From the NCBI RefSeq assembly GCF_030253575.1, contig NC_080561.1, positions 6,833,001-6,897,000 of the forward strand: a stretch of 64,000 nucleotides of DNA, in the 5' to 3' direction. This document shows, piece by piece, positions 20,709-31,048 of this stretch; within the stretch, counting starts at the first letter, position 1; every line of letters starts with the position of its first letter. Under the pieces are notes generated by a model. The model was not told the origin of the DNA. It searched no databases and saw only the letters and a program-made list of their open reading frames with translations. This stretch comes from Rhododendron vialii (Eukaryota; Streptophyta; Magnoliopsida; Ericales; Ericaceae). A program made the translations under genes and the position numbers.

Positions 20709-22254
20709 ACACGGTTTGTATTTCAAGTAAGACTCATTTACACAAGTCTCATAGGAAGCTTGGTGTTGCCCAAGCAGCTATAGCAGATATGGCAAATGAC
20801 TGTGGGATAGCTCCAAAGGCAACAATTGAGTTTATGGCTAGACAAGTTGGTGGGCGAGAGAATCTTGGGTTTATTCCCTCAAGATTATAAAAATTACTTG
20901 CGTTCTAAGTGAACTATGCAGATGAAGATAGGCGATACCGGCGGTGTTTTGGAGTATTTATAAAAGCTGATTTTAGAGCAACTCAAAGTACTCTATCTTT
21001 GTCCTATTCCGGTAGAAATGTTGAAGCATGCAGCATGTACACCCCAAAAGTGTTTGTATTATTTCAGAAGGAGCTAAGCAAGGGTCATGATTGTAACTTG
21101 AACAAACTTGGTGAGAGTGGAATAATAACTGAATATGATATCAGTCCTTATGGCAAGGAGGATCAACACCATCTTGTTACATACGACTCATCAACAGATA
21201 TGGCGTTGTGTAGCTGTAAGAAATTTAAGTTTGTAGGATTGTTATGTTCACATGCACTTAAAGTTCTTTCCTCAAACCACGTTATGAGAATTCCGGAGAA
21301 ATACATATTGAAAAGGTGGACAAAGAATGCAAAATCAGGGAGTACAACTACTTGTGCATGGACAAGCTTGATAGAAGATCCAAAGGCAATGATGGGAAGA
21401 CGATACAAGGAGTTGTGTCGCTTGTGTACCCAATTGGCAACAAGAGCTGCGGAAACAGAGGAAACTTATAATATTGCTTTGGATTGTCTTAAAAAAGTTG
21501 CGGAAGAAGTGGATGCAAGTTTGACCGGAGAAAGTTTTCATGGAACCTTGAATGCCGATAATAGTGCATCTCTGGAGAATGAAGCTACCCTTGGTGAAGG
21601 AATTGAGAAAAGAGTTATAGGGTCGAAAGTTAAAGAGAGAGCTACTGGAAGGTCTAGCGAAAGGCAAGAAATGCTCTTGAAAGGGCCATTAAGTCTAAAA
21701 GAACTCCAGTATATAATTTGAACTCCATGGATAATCCCATTCAACAAAGAGAACTACAAGCCATTCAACAAAGTGGATTACATCCGCCTTCACATTTCAG
21801 CCAGGTAGAAGTTTATATTTTGATCTCTGTTATTTAATTTTTGTTCTTACTTAGTTGACATAATTTAGTATTTTGTCCACTATTTTAATTTGTTGTGTCC
21901 TAATACTTGAAAACTTGCATCAGGAAGCTACAATGGGTTTCCCTGGTGTCACTTTTGGTGCTCATATAGATCGACTTTCCTTACGAGAAGAATTTATCGA
22001 GTCCATTTTCACAAGTGTCACAGGTATACTGTTCTTAAACTAGGCAATTTGTTATCAATTTAATTTGTGAAACGCCAGTTATAATATGCACTTTTGTACT
22101 CTAACTTCATTTTATGAAGCTTGCATCTCCTCAACTAGCATGGGTGTTCCGGCAATTCGTCGGATGCTTAACCAACCTTTCCAGCCCACCCAATCATCTC
22201 AAGCCGTCCCTACTAGCATGACTGAATTACTGCAGGAATTTGGGCAGCACTAAC
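20709..22254 (+). pseudogene. FAR1/FHY3-type (MULE-derived) gene, internally deleted and frameshifted
   Basis: FAR1/FHY3 proteins are transcription factors domesticated from Mutator-like transposases. 20718-20880 encodes the end of the FAR1 DNA-binding region (SHRKLGVAQAAIADM..., GGRENLGFIPS). One extra A at about 20880 shifts the frame before YKNYLRSK, and a TGA interrupts SK-TMQM. After VLEYL near 20960 the sequence jumps to KADFRATQS, so the whole MULE transposase core is missing. 20990-21720 is open and carries the SWIM zinc finger CSCKKFKFVGLLCSH. Another frameshift near 21670 precedes KRTPVYNLNSMDNPIQQ. Downstream exon-like pieces (21922-22022 and 22119-22254, ending EFGQH) have GT-AG borders. 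Clearly a pseudogene. Confidence 0.88.
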
Positions 22255-22389
22255 ATGTTTCAAGTTTATATATAATTCTAAATCTCGATCAACTTTAATT
22301 GTAGTTCCACCCCATTTTGTAGGCTTCATTGTCACAATCACTGAATGATGACTTTTGGTTCAATAGCTTTCCCTTTTATTTTTTATTTT

Positions 22390-22625
22390 TGTGATCGACA
22401 GGACTGTCAAGATTAGAAATGAATGTAGTGGTTATGATGAAATTTTATTTTGTCATCGGCAAGGCTGTCAAGATTAGAAGTGAATGTAGTGGTTATGATC
22501 AATTTTTCTTTTGTGATCGATAGGGCTGTCAAGATTAGAAGTTAATGCAATGGTTATGATCTTCTTCTTTTTTGGTGATCGACAGGGCTGTCAAGATTAA
22601 AAGTTAATATAGTGGCTATGATCTT
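22390..22625 (+). repeat. Minisatellite, about 62 bp unit, four copies
   Basis: Each unit reads roughly TTTTGTGATCGACAGGGCTG followed by TCAAGATTAGAAGTTAATGT and AGTGGTTATGATC. It begins about 135 bases after the end of the FAR1-like pseudogene. Confidence 0.9.
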
Positions 22626-22938
22626 TATTATTACGCTAATTACCAAAAGTGGGCAAACTTCATGTGTCCTTTTGTGATGTACCAATCTAACTTATCACTT
22701 TGATTTTTCAAATTCTATGTTTTTTGGTCTTAATGTTTGTCTATACTATGTTTATAGTATGGTTAGTGCAGAGAAAGAAAAAAACGGTGCAAAATAGAGG
22801 AGTGCCACAGGGGAGTAGTTTCTAGGAAGGGGGGAAACCGTAGAAGGGAATAGGAAAGGAGTTGCGGATAAAATAAAATAAAAAAAAGGAAAGGAATTAG
22901 AGTTTTTTTTTTTTATCAGAAAAGGAATTAGAGTTTAA

Positions 22939-23311
22939 GGCCCCGTTCGGACAAATAAGCCACAGTGGCTTATTTTTTGTCCTTATTCAAATTTTTTTCG
23001 TATCACTTGGCTTATTATCATTTTTTTTGGGAATTATTGCATCCTTACGACAAGAGGAATCTAAAAAGTAAAAAAAATTGACCGAAATTCAATTTTTTTT
23101 GAATAAAGACGAAAAAATTAGCTTATTGATTTACTTTCGTCTTTATTCAAAAAAAATTGGATTTCGGTCAAAATTTTTTACTTTTTAGATTCCTCTTGTC
23201 GTGAGGATGCAATAATCCCCAAAAAAAAATGATAATAAGCCAAGTGATACGAAAAAAATTTGAATAAAAACAAAAAATAAGCCAAAATGGCTTATTTGTC
23301 TGAACACCCCC
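22939..23311. mobile_element. Foldback MITE, about 370 bp hairpin
   Basis: The termini are GGCCCCGTTCGGACAAATAAG and the inverse ending CTTATTTGTCTGAACACCCC. The arms pair through ATCACTTGGCTTATTATCA, AAGAGGAATCTAAAAAGT and TTTGAATAAAGACG, with the centre near 23125. No clear target duplication. Related AT-rich foldback pieces occur at 25260-25480 and 16455-16650. Confidence 0.82.
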
Positions 23312-23332
23312 AACTGGGGTAAGTAAGGCTGA

Positions 23333-24055
23333 GAGCATCTCTCATAGACTAAACAAAACCCTCTTTTTAGCTATTTTGAATAGGTTGAACCACAAAATCA
23401 AGTTCCAGCAGCCTAACCAAGAGGGTCGCCTCTTAGAATATTACTACAGCTCCTCTCGTGTACCAGCGAGGTACTTGTTCACTAGCCAACATTATTTTAT
23501 ATTTTCGTTGCAGCTTTTCGGGAGGAAGAAGACAAAGGAGACTTGTTTCAGATCTCCGAATAATTAAATCGATCTCGACGACGGAAAAATCAAACTTGGC
23601 TACAGCAGCAATGAGAAAATCCAACTCCACGACGGCGGCGGAGGCAAAATTAAATTCGACGACGGACTCCGGAATCAAACTCGACGGCTAAGGAAACAAC
23701 TCAACGACGCCGGCAGCGAAAAAAAGTTGGAATGGGTCTGGTACGAGAGAGAGGAAGAGGTGGGTATGGTGGATGGTGGTGGTTGCTATGGAGATTGGGG
23801 ATGACAGTGCCAGAGATAGAGCTTTTGTGGATCTGGGTTCTTCTTCAATACATATTATGTATATATTTTGTGTGTAGAAAATATATTTTTGCGTATATAT
23901 GTTAATATAATAATATTAATGGGATTTGACTAGCTTAAAAAAACTAGGCTGGTGGGTAATACAAACATTTAGGTGCTAGTTAAAGTAAAAAATTGCACTT
24001 TTTCTAGTCATTTTGCTTAGTATTGGTTTGAGTCTATTGGAATTTGGAGATGCTC
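23333..24055. mobile_element. GAGCATCTC-terminus element, about 720 bp
   Basis: Left end GAGCATCTCTCATAGACT; the right end is the inverse, GGAGATGCTC, with further weak pairing (AATAGACT). Flanks TAAGGCTGA and TAAGGGGAA are 6 of 9 alike, possibly a worn 9-bp duplication of Mutator type. Interior short frames are not convincing. Confidence 0.5.
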
Positions 24056-24100
24056 TTAAGGGGAAATAAGGAATGGACATGTGTCGCATGTTTGTTTATA

Positions 24101-24372
24101 TTCCATCCGTCTCTTTTTTTGTGTTCAGTATTTCATTTCGGATCGTCCCTTAATAAGTGTCAATTTTGTAAAGTTAGGGGGGTAAAAGTTGATGTATTGT
24201 CTATTTTGTCCTTAAAAGTAGATTTTATTTTGAAAAGTTAGTGAGTAAAAGTGTAATGATGATGGGTAAGTAAGAAAAATGGAGGAAAAAGTTGATGTGA
24301 AAAGTGTAATGATGATGTCTTTTTAATAAGTTGGAGTTACGAAACAGGACACTTAAAAAGGGACGGAAGGAG
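24101..24372 (+). mobile_element. Stowaway-type MITE, copy 2
   Basis: Same family and orientation as 1375-1645, flanked by TA at 24099-24100 and 24373-24374. The left terminus is slightly worn (TTCCATCCGTCTC) and the right is GGGACGGAAGGAG. Confidence 0.92.
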
Positions 24373-24577
24373 TACTATGTTTGTGGTCCAAAATGTTTTC
24401 TGCAAAACTTTTCTTCAAACAGTGGATTAATGGTCGATGTTCGAAAGGTACGAGTAATTTTTTTTTTATTACTAGTTTGACCTGAATAGTTCAAAAAAAA
24501 CATATTTTGACCTTCAGAGAATTTTCCATTAAGAAAATAACAATACAAAAGGCGAAATCAAAGTTATCAATTTCATA

Positions 24578-24954
24578 CCTGCAAGTAGGGGTGACAAATT
24601 GAATCCAGATCCATTAACAAATTCAGACCCATCAACTAAAAATAAATCCAACCCAACCCATTTATTAGTTGGGTAAGAATGAGTTCAAACCTAGCTAACC
24701 CATTATTAGTTGGGTCATAATTGGGCATCAATTGGGTTAACTTAAATGACCCAATAAGCAATAAAAGTAACCCACCAAATTCTGTCTCTTTTGCAATTGG
24801 GCAATCAAAGTATTTCCACAGGAGTACGGCCCCCTTCCTCTCTCTCTCTCTCCTCTCTTTCTCCCACCCCACCCCACCCCACCCCTTCCCTTGCAATTGG
24901 GGCAATTGGGCAATGAAAGTATTTCCCGAGGAGTACCGCCCCCTCCCTCCCTGC

Positions 24955-24985
<31 letters not shown>

Positions 24986-25669
24986 CTCTCTTTCTCTCCC
25001 CCCGCCCCACCCCATTCCACCCAGGAGCATGGCTTTCTCTCTCTTTTTTATTCAATTGTTTTGTACTAAATCGCACGCGTCCAAAAATATTTTGAATGGT
25101 CCGAATTAAAAATCAATTGTGACCGGTAGCAAAATAACATCTCATCCATTAATTGCGCGAATGGACCTTTGAAATTGTGCTCCGCCGTGAATAAATTTCT
25201 CTCATGGTAGTCCCGCAAAGGGTTTGGATTAAAAAATTGACTTATTTTTTTGTCATTCAAATTTTTTTTTGTTTTGTGTCAAACTTTTGTGACTTATTAA
25301 TTTGTTTTGATGAGAGGAATCGGAAAAGTAAAAAAATTTGATCGAAACTTATAATTTTTTGAATAAAAACAAAAAAAAATCAATAAGACAAAAAAAATTA
25401 CTTATTCTCGTCTTTTTGAAAAAATTTATGAGTTTCGATCATAATTTTTTTTTACTTTTCTAATTTTTTGATCATAATTTTTAGTATATATGTAATTGGG
25501 TTAATGGGCAGGTCGGGTTTGCTTTAAAATAAATGGGTCGGGTTGGGTATGGGTAATTAGACTCATAGTTAATGGGTCTAAATGGGTCAATGACCCATTA
25601 AAGACCCAACCCACTAACAACTTACCCAATTTAACCCAAACCCGCCCGTTTGCCACCCCTACCTGCAAG
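24578..25669. mobile_element. Non-autonomous hAT element, 1076 bp, perfect 8-bp target duplication
   Basis: The element is 24586-25661, flanked by CCTGCAAG on both sides (24578-24585 and 25662-25669). The termini are TAGGGGTGACAAATTG and the inverse GTTTGCCACCCCTA. Subterminal regions are rich in ACCCAAC/GGGTTGGG motifs. The interior carries a tandem duplication (24790-24893 and 24897-25020, each containing GCAATTGGGCAAT, GTATTTCC and a CT/CCCACCCC tract) and an AT-rich inverted repeat (25255-25480). No transposase. Confidence 0.95.
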
Positions 25670-26294
25670 CGTACCATTCTTTTCTTGGGATGGTATGTAC
25701 AAAAAAACTCAAAATAGAGGTGTAAAACAGTTCTAACACTTTGATATACCTTTACCTTAAAATTAGTCTTAATAAGAAATTAAGATGATTAACATACTAT
25801 AGACTTCAAATTTTGTTGAATTATCTTAAAATTTAAGCATTTTTTAAGCGAAAGAAAATATATATACAAAAAAAATTTGTCCCAACCAATATGCCCGGTA
25901 CAACCGGTATTTGGAGGGGTACAGAATACCAACTTCTGTGTACCGGTTCATATCCGGTACGGAACTTACCGGCCGGTACGGAACAAAATTCACAACATTG
26001 GGCAAAATGCTAAAGGTACTGAATCTACCTATGATTTGCGCACCAATGGTACAAAGATCAGTTATGGGAATCACCCCGAGTCTCATATGGATAATTTGAA
26101 CCATTCATCAATATTTTAAATAATTTTTTGATTGACACGTAAAAAATCAACTCAATAGAATAAATGCAGGAGCATGATCAAATCTTTCAATTTTCATTCA
26201 AAATATAACGGTGCAAGCCAAAGATAAAAACCAAAAGTCCCTTCGCGTCACCTAGATTCAAATCAGACTACTTAAGGAGGCGCCCTGAGGCCTG

Positions 26295-26645
26295 GCCTCG
26301 TTCGATAATCATACAAGGCCTTGGGATTGGAATACCAATCTCATGAGTTTCACAATAACTTGTTTGGTAATCAAAAAGAGGTGTGGACTAACAATCCAAT
26401 GGGTTTTGGAGCTGGCCATTAGGGGGTATCAGTAGAGGTCTCTCCCACTTGGTATTAGGGGGTATTGTTGTATTCTGAGGTGAATAAGGGCTTGTGGACT
26501 AATAATCTCATCATCTAATTCCATCTTAAACAAACATACTCATCACTAATCTAATCTCATTATCAATCTCTTCTCATTACCAATCGCAATCCTAATCTTA
26601 TCTCCTTACGAATCTCAACTATCTATCACTGTTATCAAACGGAGC
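26295..26645. mobile_element. MITE-like insertion in unit A, about 350 bp
   Basis: The termini are GCCTCGTTCGATAATCA and the inverse TGTTATCAAACGGAGC. The corresponding place in unit B (31415-31430) reads GACACCGTGAAATCCC without it. No clear target duplication. Confidence 0.65.
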
Positions 26646-26672
26646 TTGAAATCCCATCAAAAAGTAGCAAAA

Positions 26673-26923
26673 TACTTAAGTCTCCGTTCTAAAAACCTTC
26701 TTAAAAAATAAACAGCTTATTTCATATTTTCAAGCTCAAAAATAATAAAAATGAAAAATAATTTTTCAATTTTTTTTTGCAGCTTATAAAAGATCTCAAT
26801 GAGATCTTTTCAACAAGATCCATATTGCATATTTTTAAATTTCAATAAATTTATAATTTTTGAGCTTGAAATTGCCTTCTTAAATAAATAAGAGCTTTTT
26901 TTAATTTCCAGAACGGAGCCTAC
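26673..26923. mobile_element. Foldback MITE, 245 bp, with 3-bp TAC duplication
   Basis: 26676-26920 lies between two TAC triplets. The sister units read GCAAAATACAACGATGAAG and AAATACAATGACGAAG with no insertion. The ends contain TCTCCGTTCT and AGAACGGAG, and the arms pair through AAGATCTCATTGAGATC-like sequence near the centre. The 3-bp duplication recalls PIF/Harbinger elements, although TAC is not the usual TWA. Confidence 0.72.
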
Positions 26924-27943
26924 AATGATGAAGTTATAATCCACATACATTAGATACGAAGATAGCTAGGGTGATGGCGTTCAATATCCAGGACCATTAA
27001 CGGTTCCTTCTAAAACAAAAGCAATATGAGATACGTACTTGAAACAGATTCTTATAAAGAGTATATAAATTCAAACTAGCATTTTGCAGTTCTGCACTAC
27101 TCTCCCTTCTTCATTTCTATTAAGCTGCAACCCACAACTCTCTCTCTCTCTCTCAATGAGAGATCAGTTTTGGTAGAACGGTTAAATAATTCTGATCCTT
27201 GAAACCGGAGGTACGTTTTACTCCAAGCAACATAGCTCATCCTGCAGAATGTACATACAAAAACGATACAATTAGAACATAAACATATTCTTTGATAAAA
27301 AAGGGCTTAGCTTGATGTCTTGATGATTGCTTTTCTTTTATGGAGAATGTTTCAAATTTCCACCTCGAAGTTTCTTTTCGCAAGAAAAATGCTAAATTGG
27401 TACCTTCGCGAAATTCGACGCACTGCCAACTACCTATTCTCCTAAGGTGCTGCAATTTGATTGGTGGGGCATAGGGAACTTGTTCATGGATGTATGTGAT
27501 TGTTTTACATGGAGTAGTTACTTGAACACTTTCAATACCCACTACTCGAAGATGAAAAAGGTGCCAAAATCGAGCAACCGTAGTGGCCTCCTACTCATCG
27601 AGACCAAGCACTTGCCCCGACGCCCGTGAACACCCATTTACAACCCACTGGTTTCTTTTCCGTTTGGTGCATGCATTATTTCAAATCGAAATTTGCACGC
27701 ACGGTAACGAGGGGGGTTCGCGTCTATACATTTAGTGTGGTGGTTTTTTTGGGCGAGTGATCCACATTTGCACCTTTGGACGGGATGTTGAAATGTGGGA
27801 ACCCTATGATCGAAACTGTTCAGCTCGGAGGCGTTGCTTATTTCCGAACATTTGACCTACATAGCAAATGACAACGCAGCACAAAAAAAATGACTCAAGT
27901 AAACGAAATGGTGAACAACCGAGCAACAGATACAATACTTTAC

Positions 27944-28165
27944 TCATTGGTCTACATAGTTAGAAAGAGCAAAGTGATCGGCTCTCAGCCTTTGCCATTG
28001 GACCAAAACTAAAGGGAAAGGTGACAGAAATAGTAAAGCTAACAACGGGATTACAAATATCATTGAAACTACCCCAAATGTCCAGGCAAAAGAATCTAAG
28101 AGGACAGGTTCAGCTTCACCCCAAGTCGAAACAAAAAGCCACCAGGTTGAAAGGTTAAGTTGCAA
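27944..28165 (-). other. Small open frame conserved between duplicated units A and B
   Basis: 73 codons starting MQLNLSTWWLFVSTWGEAEP and ending NYVDQ. The equivalent frame in unit B (31944-32144) has 66 codons, differing by an in-frame net 21-base deletion with the same end. In unit C (42180-42389) an extra T breaks the last residues and the start is altered. The middle is hydrophobic (LLALLFLSPFPLVLVQW). I do not recognise it. It may be part of a long 3' region of the F-box transcripts. Confidence 0.25.
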
Positions 28166-28708
28166 ACTTGCACAACATAGTAATTAACTTAAGAAGAAAC
28201 AACCTTTCACTCAGGAAATGTCTGGACTAAGTTGCACCAACGCTTGCCCAGCTTAGTTAGTCGGACAAAGCCCTATGGTCAGTTTATTTCGATGGAAATA
28301 TAAACTGGAAGTGGGAAGGAGAAAACACATTCATCAGTGAAGTGTAAGCAGCAACAGGGTAAGAAATTGGAGAAAACTCCACAACAAAACACCCAGAAGA
28401 TATACATGACAGACGGGAAACACCAAACACGCTAGGAGACGACATAGGACTAGGCCCAGAGCAGGAGGTAAACCCAACTCTGTTGCCTGTGCTAGCCTTC
28501 ACAGCTCTCCACGCACTAATGGTTTCACTAATAGAACTCAATTTTGAAGTTATCTAACAAACATCCAACCATTTACACCGAAAGGTCCTTTGATTTCCTC
28601 TCACACCACGTATCGTAGAATAACAAGAAGAAATACTTTCATCATAGCTTTCCTCAGACCTTTCCCGTTTACATGTCAGCAAAACAATCCATTTCATCAT
28701 TTAAACTT

Positions 28709-28709
<1 letters not shown>

Positions 28710-28740
<31 letters not shown>
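28710..28740 (+). repeat. Uninterrupted run of 31 G
   Basis: All bases 28710-28740 are G, followed by another G-rich stretch to about 28770. The matching site in unit C (43027-43032) has only six G. Either a true expansion or an assembly/sequencing artefact. Confidence 0.9.
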
Positions 28741-28741
<1 letters not shown>

Positions 28742-29583
28742 GCGCGGTGATGGTGTGGGCGGGGTGGGAGGGATCTGATTCTTTGCAGGAATAACTTTTC
28801 AATATCCACACAGCACCTGAGAATGGTCACTCAAAAAACAAGTGCTGATGAGATTCCAAAGTTCCTCTATCAGACAGGACCAACCTTGGTCACAGGAAAT
28901 TCCCGAGCTAGCCAGTCTACCATAACTATTTAGTTCAAAGTTGACTGTTATCCAATGAATGAAGGCCTATCTAGGGACCCGTCTCCTAAACCAAACAATG
29001 GGGTGCCATCTTTTTGATATCATGGGGTCTTCTAATAGCCACCCAAGCTCTCTTGATTGAGTAGTTGCCATTCTTGGCTAGTCCTCCTTCGAGATGTCTG
29101 GCATTACACATGCAGGGGGGATATGGTGAATGATTTCCTATGTCACCCCATTCCCCTCCCTAAGCCACTTACACCCTCCATCACTGGTGATTGAAGACAA
29201 CTTGACAGCTAGGGCCTAGGGATCTGAAGATTATATACAAACCTAACCCCAAATCTCTTATGTACATGCCCCAAAGGCTCCCAATATATCCAGCCACAAA
29301 AAAAGGGGATTTAGGAATCCTACTCTTATGGAGTATTGAATCAAAGACTGACAAATGGTTTTAAGACTCAACACTATTTTAAAACACCATAAAGAATCAG
29401 CATGAATAGGCAAAATACATAAACAGCTATACAAAACAAGACAAATTGCACTTGCATCAGATTGTCGTATCAGAAAGGAAGAAGAGATAGCAATGGAGCA
29501 ACAAATACACAACAAAATGAAAACATACAACTATATTCGTACATATTACCTGCCCATATCTAGAAGTTAGTTTTTTGTGATTC

Positions 29584-30515
29584 TTAGAAAATGCCTATTG
29601 GGGGAAACAAGGCTTTCCACATAAGTTCCTATTTCAAAATCAGTTGGAAGGCCGTGAACCACTAGCTCCTTGGATTTTTCCTCATGCCGATTGAAGACAT
29701 CTAACTTTTTGATGTACTCTGAACAAAACTCTGCCAGTCCTTGGAGAACTCAAGGGTTTCCAAGAATCACGAAAACTATTACAAGTGACCATTAATTTAG
29801 TCCAAGAATCACTGACACCATACTCTTTCATCACCCAAACATCTGCATGATAATCATTATACCGCTAAACCCAGACACAAAGGCACCCTCCAAGAACAGT
29901 AAGTTCTTCACCCATACCTTAGTAGCACAAAGCGGGTGCGGTAGAGCAGAGGCACCTAGAAGCTCCTAAGATTGGGAGCACCTAAGGAGCGTATATGAAT
30001 TATATAACAATGTGTATATATAATATTTTTAAATACTTAAACATTAAAGGAAAAGTGATACTTACTGGAAAAAATTTCGATCTTAAAGTGTAATTATTTG
30101 AAGTTTTATATTCTCAATTTGCAAAACAAACTTCTTGACTAATATGATTCTCATAATCTTATTTCCACAACTGGCATAACTCCCTAAAAAATAAGAGAAT
30201 AACTGCTCGGCCTGATAATTTCTCATCTTAGTTAGGAGCGCGCTCCCCTCAAGCACTAATCTTGGGAGCGCTGATTCGAGCACCCATCTAGGGAGCGCAC
30301 CCATTATAGAAGGATCATGTTACTAAGACCCATACAATCCATAGATGGCACAGTACAAAATTTTTCATCTGCTAAATCAAGTGCAACAATAACTTAAACG
30401 TACTAGTTCTAGTGAACCAGTGCAGTGCCCCACTAACAAGAACCCCAGATTTATGTCCAATACTTGAATGCTAATAAGGCGAGTTCTCAATCTTTTTTCC
30501 AAGAATTTGTCCTCA
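29584..30515 (-). pseudogene. F-box gene C-terminal half, interrupted by a hAT MITE (unit A)
   Basis: Minus-strand homology to the last about 200 residues of the F-box gene at 33421-34479. The part from the SWKKIEN region to the LDC..D..VLGGCL region lies at 30330-30515, then the hAT at 29918-30327, then DSWTKF... to the C-terminus at 29584-29917. Several frameshifts and altered codons are present, and the F-box itself is absent. The upstream edge joins a sequence with TATATATATTAC at the same point as in the other tails (33318 and 44290). Confidence 0.85.
29910..30335. mobile_element. hAT-like MITE, 410 bp, perfect 8-bp target duplication
   Basis: The element is 29918-30327, flanked by ACCCATAC on both sides (29910-29917 and 30328-30335). 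The termini are CTTAGTAGCACAAAG and the inverse ...CATGTTACTAAG. The subterminal regions carry inverted GGGTGC/GGAGCGC motifs. Unit B at 33135-33145 shows the uninterrupted site (AACCATACAATCC). Confidence 0.9.
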
Positions 30516-30618
30516 AGCAATATATATATTACCTGTACATATCTAGAAGAAATGAAAAAATACAGCTAAGTTCGTACATATTACCTGTCCATATCTAGAA
30601 GTTAGTTTGTTGTGATTC

Positions 30619-30865
30619 TTAGAGGGTGTTCCAAATCCACAGTAAAAGGAACTTTTGAAAAAAGAAGGTTTTTCAAGCTTAAAAATCATGTGTTCACGCA
30701 AATAATTTTTCTACCAATATGGATCATGTTTGATAGATCTCATCGAGATCTTTTAAACGATGCAAAAAAAATTTAAAAATTATTTTTCATTTTCATTATA
30801 TTTGAATTTGAAAAACCTTCTTTTTTCAAAAGTTCTTTTTACTGTAGATTTGGAACACCACCTTA
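30619..30865. mobile_element. Tourist/Harbinger-type MITE, 241 bp, TTA duplication with empty site in sister copies
   Basis: The element is 30622-30862, between TTA (30619-30621) and TTA (30863-30865). The termini are GAGGGTGTTCCAAATCCAC and the inverse GATTTGGAACACCACC, and the arms pair along most of their length. The sister copies read GTGATTCTTAGCAATGCC (33413-33430) and GATTCTTAGCATTGCC (44384-44399), the exact empty site. It sits just past the stop of an F-box fragment. Confidence 0.93.
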
Positions 30866-31048
30866 GCATTGCCTCTCGGGTGAAACAAGGCTCTCCACAT
30901 AAGTTCCTGCTACAAAATACATTGGAAGGCCGTGAACCACTAGCTCCTTGGATTTTTCCTCTTGCGGATCAAAGAGAACTAACTTTTTGTAGTTTACTTC
31001 GAACAATACTTGGCCAGCCCTTGATGAACTCAAGGGTTTCTGACCTAT
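30866..31048 (-). pseudogene. F-box gene extreme C-terminal fragment (unit A)
   Basis: Matches the last about 60 codons of the F-box genes (ADRVLF...KELVVHGLP.. ESLVSP). It ends abruptly at 31048, where a 31-base motif TGACCTATAGTTAGAGGGGG... is repeated twice (31040-31099). No F-box lies upstream. Confidence 0.8.

Noticed and set aside
20909..21721. A functional 270-residue SWIM-finger gene
   Set aside because: Its first about 20 residues are out of frame with the FAR1 homology, the upstream part has a frameshift and a stop, and the transposase core is deleted.
24636..25109. Frames up to 146 codons inside the hAT at 24586-25661
   Set aside because: They are low-complexity translations of CT and CCCACCCC tracts, present on both strands.
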